From the NCBI GenBank assembly GCA_035575035.1, contig DATLYH010000206.1:1-14806 (forward strand): a stretch of 14,806 nt of DNA, given 5' to 3'. Below are positions 12,621 to 14,806 of the stretch, one piece after another. Made by a program: the position numbers and the translations under genes. Source of the stretch: DATLYH01 sp035575035 (GTDB lineage: Bacteria; Planctomycetota; Planctomycetia; Gemmatales; Gemmataceae). The notes under the pieces are model-generated. The model searched no databases and was not told the origin of the DNA. It saw only the letters and a program-made list of their open reading frames with translations. Position 1 is the stretch's first letter. Each line of letters starts with the position of its first letter.

Positions 12621-14689
12621 TACGGTCGGGGGCCTGAACCGCCCTCGTTCCGTTTGCGCTTCCTGTCCTGACGGCGCGCTGTCTTCCGACCCGGGCGGTA
12701 TCCCCGGTTCAGGCCGCGCTCGCCGGCGGGCTCGCCCTTCGCTGGGTTGGCAACTGCATGGTAATGGTCGTGTCCGCCCCGGTTGGCTGCTCGGCGCCGC
12801 GCCTCGAGGGCCTCCTTCGGTGGGTGGGCGGGGATCAGGCAGTCGCAGCCGTTGCCGATCAGGTCCGGCCGGCCGGCCTGGAGGAGGGCCTTGCGCACCA
12901 GGAAATAGTTCTCCGGCTTGAAGAACTGCATCAGGGCCCGTTGCAGCTGGCGGTCGCGCAGCCCCTTGGCCACGTACACTGCCTGCTTGGTGAACGGATC
13001 AAGGCCGGTGTAGTACATGCAGGTGGCGATGTCGAACGGCGCCGGAATGAAGTCCTGCACCTGATCGGGCCGGTAACCGTTCCGTTTCAGGAACAGGGCC
13101 AGGTCAATCATGGCGTGCAGGTCGCTGCCGGGATGGCTGGCGATGAAATAGGGGACCAGGTACTGCTTCGGCTTGCCCGCGGCCTGCGACGCTCTCTTGA
13201 ATTGCTTCGCGAAGCGCTCGAAGTCCTCCTTCGGCGGCTTCTTCATCAGGCCGAGCACGCCGGGGTCGGTGTGCTCGGGCGCGACCTTGAGGTGGCCGCC
13301 GACGTGGTGGGCGGTCAGCTCGCGCAGGTACGCCGGCGACAGCTGGGCCAGGTCCATGCGGATGCCGCTGGCCACCAGCACCTTGCGGATCCCCGGCTCA
13401 CTCCGAGCCCGCTTCATCAGCTCGATCAGCGGGCCGTGGTCGGTCCCCAGGAGTTTGCAGATTGTCGGGTGGACGCATGACAGCCGCTTGCACTTCGCCT
13501 CGACCTCCGGCCGGGTGCAGCGCATCTGGTACATGTTGGCCGTCGGGCCGCCGATGTCGCTGATGATCCCCTTGAATTCGGGGTCGGCCGCCATCTTGCG
13601 CACTTCCTTCAGCACGGACTCCGGCGACCGCGACTGGATGATCCGCCCCTGATGAGCCGTGATCGAGCAGAAGGTACAACCGCCGAAGCAGCCGCGCATG
13701 ATGGTCACCGAGTCTTTGATCATCTCGTAGGCGGGGATCGGCTCGGTGTAGGAGGGATGCGGCCGACGGGTGTAGGGCAGGTCGTAAATGCGGTCCATTT
13801 CCTCCTGAGTGAGCGGCAGCGCGGGCGGGTTGACCACCACGGCCTGGCGGTCGTGGTACTGCACCAGGGTGCGGGCGTTGAAGGGATTGGTGTTGACGTG
13901 GATCAGCCGCGTCGCCTCGGCAAAGGCCAGCTTGTCGGCCTTCACTTCCTCGTAACTGGGGAGGATGACGGCGTCGGAAGGCCACGGTTTGCAAACTGTG
14001 GGCTTGTCGGCCTCCTCGCGCGGCGGCGTTTCCCGTGCCCCGAGCAGGTACGCCACGCCGCGGAGATCGCGCAGGTCGCGCACCGTCTGGCCGGCGGCGA
14101 GGCGGCGGGCGATCTCGACGATGCTCTTCTCGCCCATGCCGTAGACGACCAGGTCCGCCTTGCAGTCGAGCAGGATGGACCGGCGGACGGTGTCGCTCCA
14201 GTAGTCATAGTGGGCCAGCCGGCGCAGCGACGCCTCGACGCCGCCGGCAATCACCGGCACTCCGGCGAAGGCCTCGCGTGCCCGGTGGCAGTAGGGGAGG
14301 GTGGCTCGGTCGGGCCGCAAGCCGATCCGGCCGCCCGGCGAGTAGGCATCGTCGTTGCGGACCTTCTTGTTGGCGGTGTAGTGGTTGATGAGCGAGTCCA
14401 TGTTGCCGGCCGAGACCGCGAAGAACAACCGCGGCCGGCCGAACTGCCGCCACGGCTCGCAGGAGCGCCAGTCGGGTTGACTGAGGATGGCGACACGGAA
14501 GCCGGCCGCCTCCAGCACCCGCCCCAGGATGGCCATAGCAAAACTGGGGTGATCGACGTAGGCATCGCCGGTCACAAAGACGACATCCACATAGTCCCAG
14601 CCGCGCGCGGCCATCTCGGCCCGGCTCATCGGCAGCGGCAGGGCGGCGGGCGTCTCGTGCCACAGCGGTAGGGATAATCGTCCGGCCAT
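12620..14689 (-). CDS. ygiQ: YgiQ family radical SAM protein (UPF0313)
   Basis: The 689-residue protein is of normal family length. The N-terminal region starts with LPLWHETPAALPLPMSRAEM and includes DVVFVTGDAYVDHPSF and GGVEASLRRLAHYDYWSDTV. The radical SAM cluster motif CxxxCxxC is at C334, C338, C341 (MRGCFGGCTFCSI). SAM-binding and barrel segments follow (DIGGPTANMYQMRC, KVLVASGIRMDL, HLKVAPEHTDPGVL), then the typical DIATCMYYTGLDPFT region. The lysine/arginine-rich tail (GRKTARRQDRKRKR) is common in the family. Members are predicted cytoplasmic [4Fe-4S] enzymes of unknown reaction. AAGGA lies 6 bases before ATG 14689. Part of its 3' half (12873-13033) is duplicated at 9732-9892. Confidence 0.93.
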   Translation of the reverse strand: MAGRLSLPLWHETPAALPLPMSRAEMAARGWDYVDVVFVTGDAYVDHPSFAMAILGRVLEAAGFRVAILSQPDWRSCEPWRQFGRPRLFFAVSAGNMDSLINHYTANKKVRNDDAYSPGGRIGLRPDRATLPYCHRAREAFAGVPVIAGGVEASLRRLAHYDYWSDTVRRSILLDCKADLVVYGMGEKSIVEIARRLAAGQTVRDLRDLRGVAYLLGARETPPREEADKPTVCKPWPSDAVILPSYEEVKADKLAFAEATRLIHVNTNPFNARTLVQYHDRQAVVVNPPALPLTQEEMDRIYDLPYTRRPHPSYTEPIPAYEMIKDSVTIMRGCFGGCTFCSITAHQGRIIQSRSPESVLKEVRKMAADPEFKGIISDIGGPTANMYQMRCTRPEVEAKCKRLSCVHPTICKLLGTDHGPLIELMKRARSEPGIRKVLVASGIRMDLAQLSPAYLRELTAHHVGGHLKVAPEHTDPGVLGLMKKPPKEDFERFAKQFKRASQAAGKPKQYLVPYFIASHPGSDLHAMIDLALFLKRNGYRPDQVQDFIPAPFDIATCMYYTGLDPFTKQAVYVAKGLRDRQLQRALMQFFKPENYFLVRKALLQAGRPDLIGNGCDCLIPAHPPKEALEARRRAANRGGHDHYHAVANPAKGEPAGERGLNRGYRPGRKTARRQDRKRKRNEGGSGPRP
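12873..13033 (-). repeat. 161-bp direct repeat of ygiQ sequence, copy inside the intact gene
   Basis: This is the in-gene counterpart of 9732-9892, in the same orientation, with 7 substitutions and no gaps. The two copies bracket 2,980 bases containing the ygiQ tail, the start-less open frame and the 776-residue gene. Confidence 0.95.
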
Positions 14690-14729
14690 GCGTCATCCTT
14701 TGGGTTGGCAGTTCCCGATGGTTCCTGTC

Positions 14730-14735
14730 ATTATA
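14730..14735 (-). promoter_or_regulatory. Candidate -10 element for ygiQ
   Basis: A perfect TATAAT on the minus strand lies 40 bases upstream of ATG 14689, which would give a leader of about 34 bases. At 17 bases spacing the -35 position falls in the G-rich edge of the palindrome and does not resemble TTGACA, so the promoter would be weak at -35 or need an activator. Confidence 0.45.
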
Positions 14736-14748
14736 TCGCACCGGGCGG

Positions 14749-14806
14749 CCCCCCTCACCCCCACCCCTCTCCCCCCGCGGGGGGAGAGGGGTGGGGGTGA
14801 GGGGGG
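14749..14806. repeat. Perfect 58-bp GC palindrome at window end
   Basis: Two 29-base arms meet between 14777 and 14778 (centre CCCCCCGCGGGGGG) with no mismatch, and the palindrome is still perfect where the window ends. Each strand carries G-runs (6, 4, 5 and 6 G) of G-quadruplex type. On the ygiQ sense strand they lie just upstream of the candidate promoter. Related G-rich wording (GGGGTGAGGGGG) occurs at 7106-7117. Confidence 0.9.

Noticed and set aside
13652..14671. 339-codon open frame on the plus strand opposite ygiQ
   Set aside because: Shadow of a clear radical SAM gene; no recognisable domain.
14749..14806. Rho-independent terminator at the right edge
   Set aside because: The stem is long and perfect, but there is no loop or T-tract, and it lies upstream of ygiQ next to a TATAAT. 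It is recorded as a repeat instead.

Overview
The window looks like planctomycete DNA, probably from the Gemmata/Gemmataceae side of the phylum. That is an inference from high-GC coding sequence, a WD40-repeat protein end, a remnant of an ASPIC/UnbV (CRTAC1-like) protein, a Tat-exported sugar phosphate isomerase, a CehA/McbA-type secreted metallohydrolase and a secreted von Willebrand A protein. No rRNA, tRNA, CRISPR array, transposase or integrase was recognised.

Left part (1-5619). A WD40 protein ends at 207. It is followed directly by a decayed, frameshifted fragment of an ASPIC/UnbV protein, then an intact exported TIM-barrel isomerase/epimerase on the plus strand (603-1544). Convergent to it, reading leftwards, are a sensor kinase and an OmpR-type response regulator with a 4-base ATGA overlap. 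A secreted vWA protein lies upstream of them. The vWA gene and the regulator are separated by facing arrays of a 7-bp repeat.

Middle (5620-9634). Between the vWA gene (minus) and a beta-hydroxyacid dehydrogenase gene (plus) sits an MNT nucleotidyltransferase / HEPN toxin-antitoxin-like pair. The HEPN gene carries a frameshift. The pair is bracketed by two identical 76-bp direct repeats (5865-5940 and 6832-6907), so it looks like an inserted cassette. To its right the dehydrogenase and a CehA/McbA-like metallohydrolase form a tight plus-strand pair (5-bp gap), preceded by a cluster of palindromes and G-runs.

Right part (9635-14806). A full-length YgiQ-type radical SAM gene (12620-14689, minus) is followed downstream by a 48-codon open tail with no start of its own. 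Next comes a 776-residue protein of unknown function with a cysteine-rich C-terminus, and then a 161-bp second copy of an internal piece of ygiQ (9732-9892, 7 differences from 12873-13033). The unknown gene is therefore bracketed by direct repeats of ygiQ sequence, the second cassette-like arrangement in the window. The window ends in a perfect 58-bp GC palindrome upstream of ygiQ.

The most interesting unexplained unit is 9732-13033: an unrecognised cysteine-rich gene, probably the surviving part of a longer operon, lodged beside a housekeeping gene between duplicated segments of it. Second is the 76-bp-repeat-bounded MNT/HEPN module.
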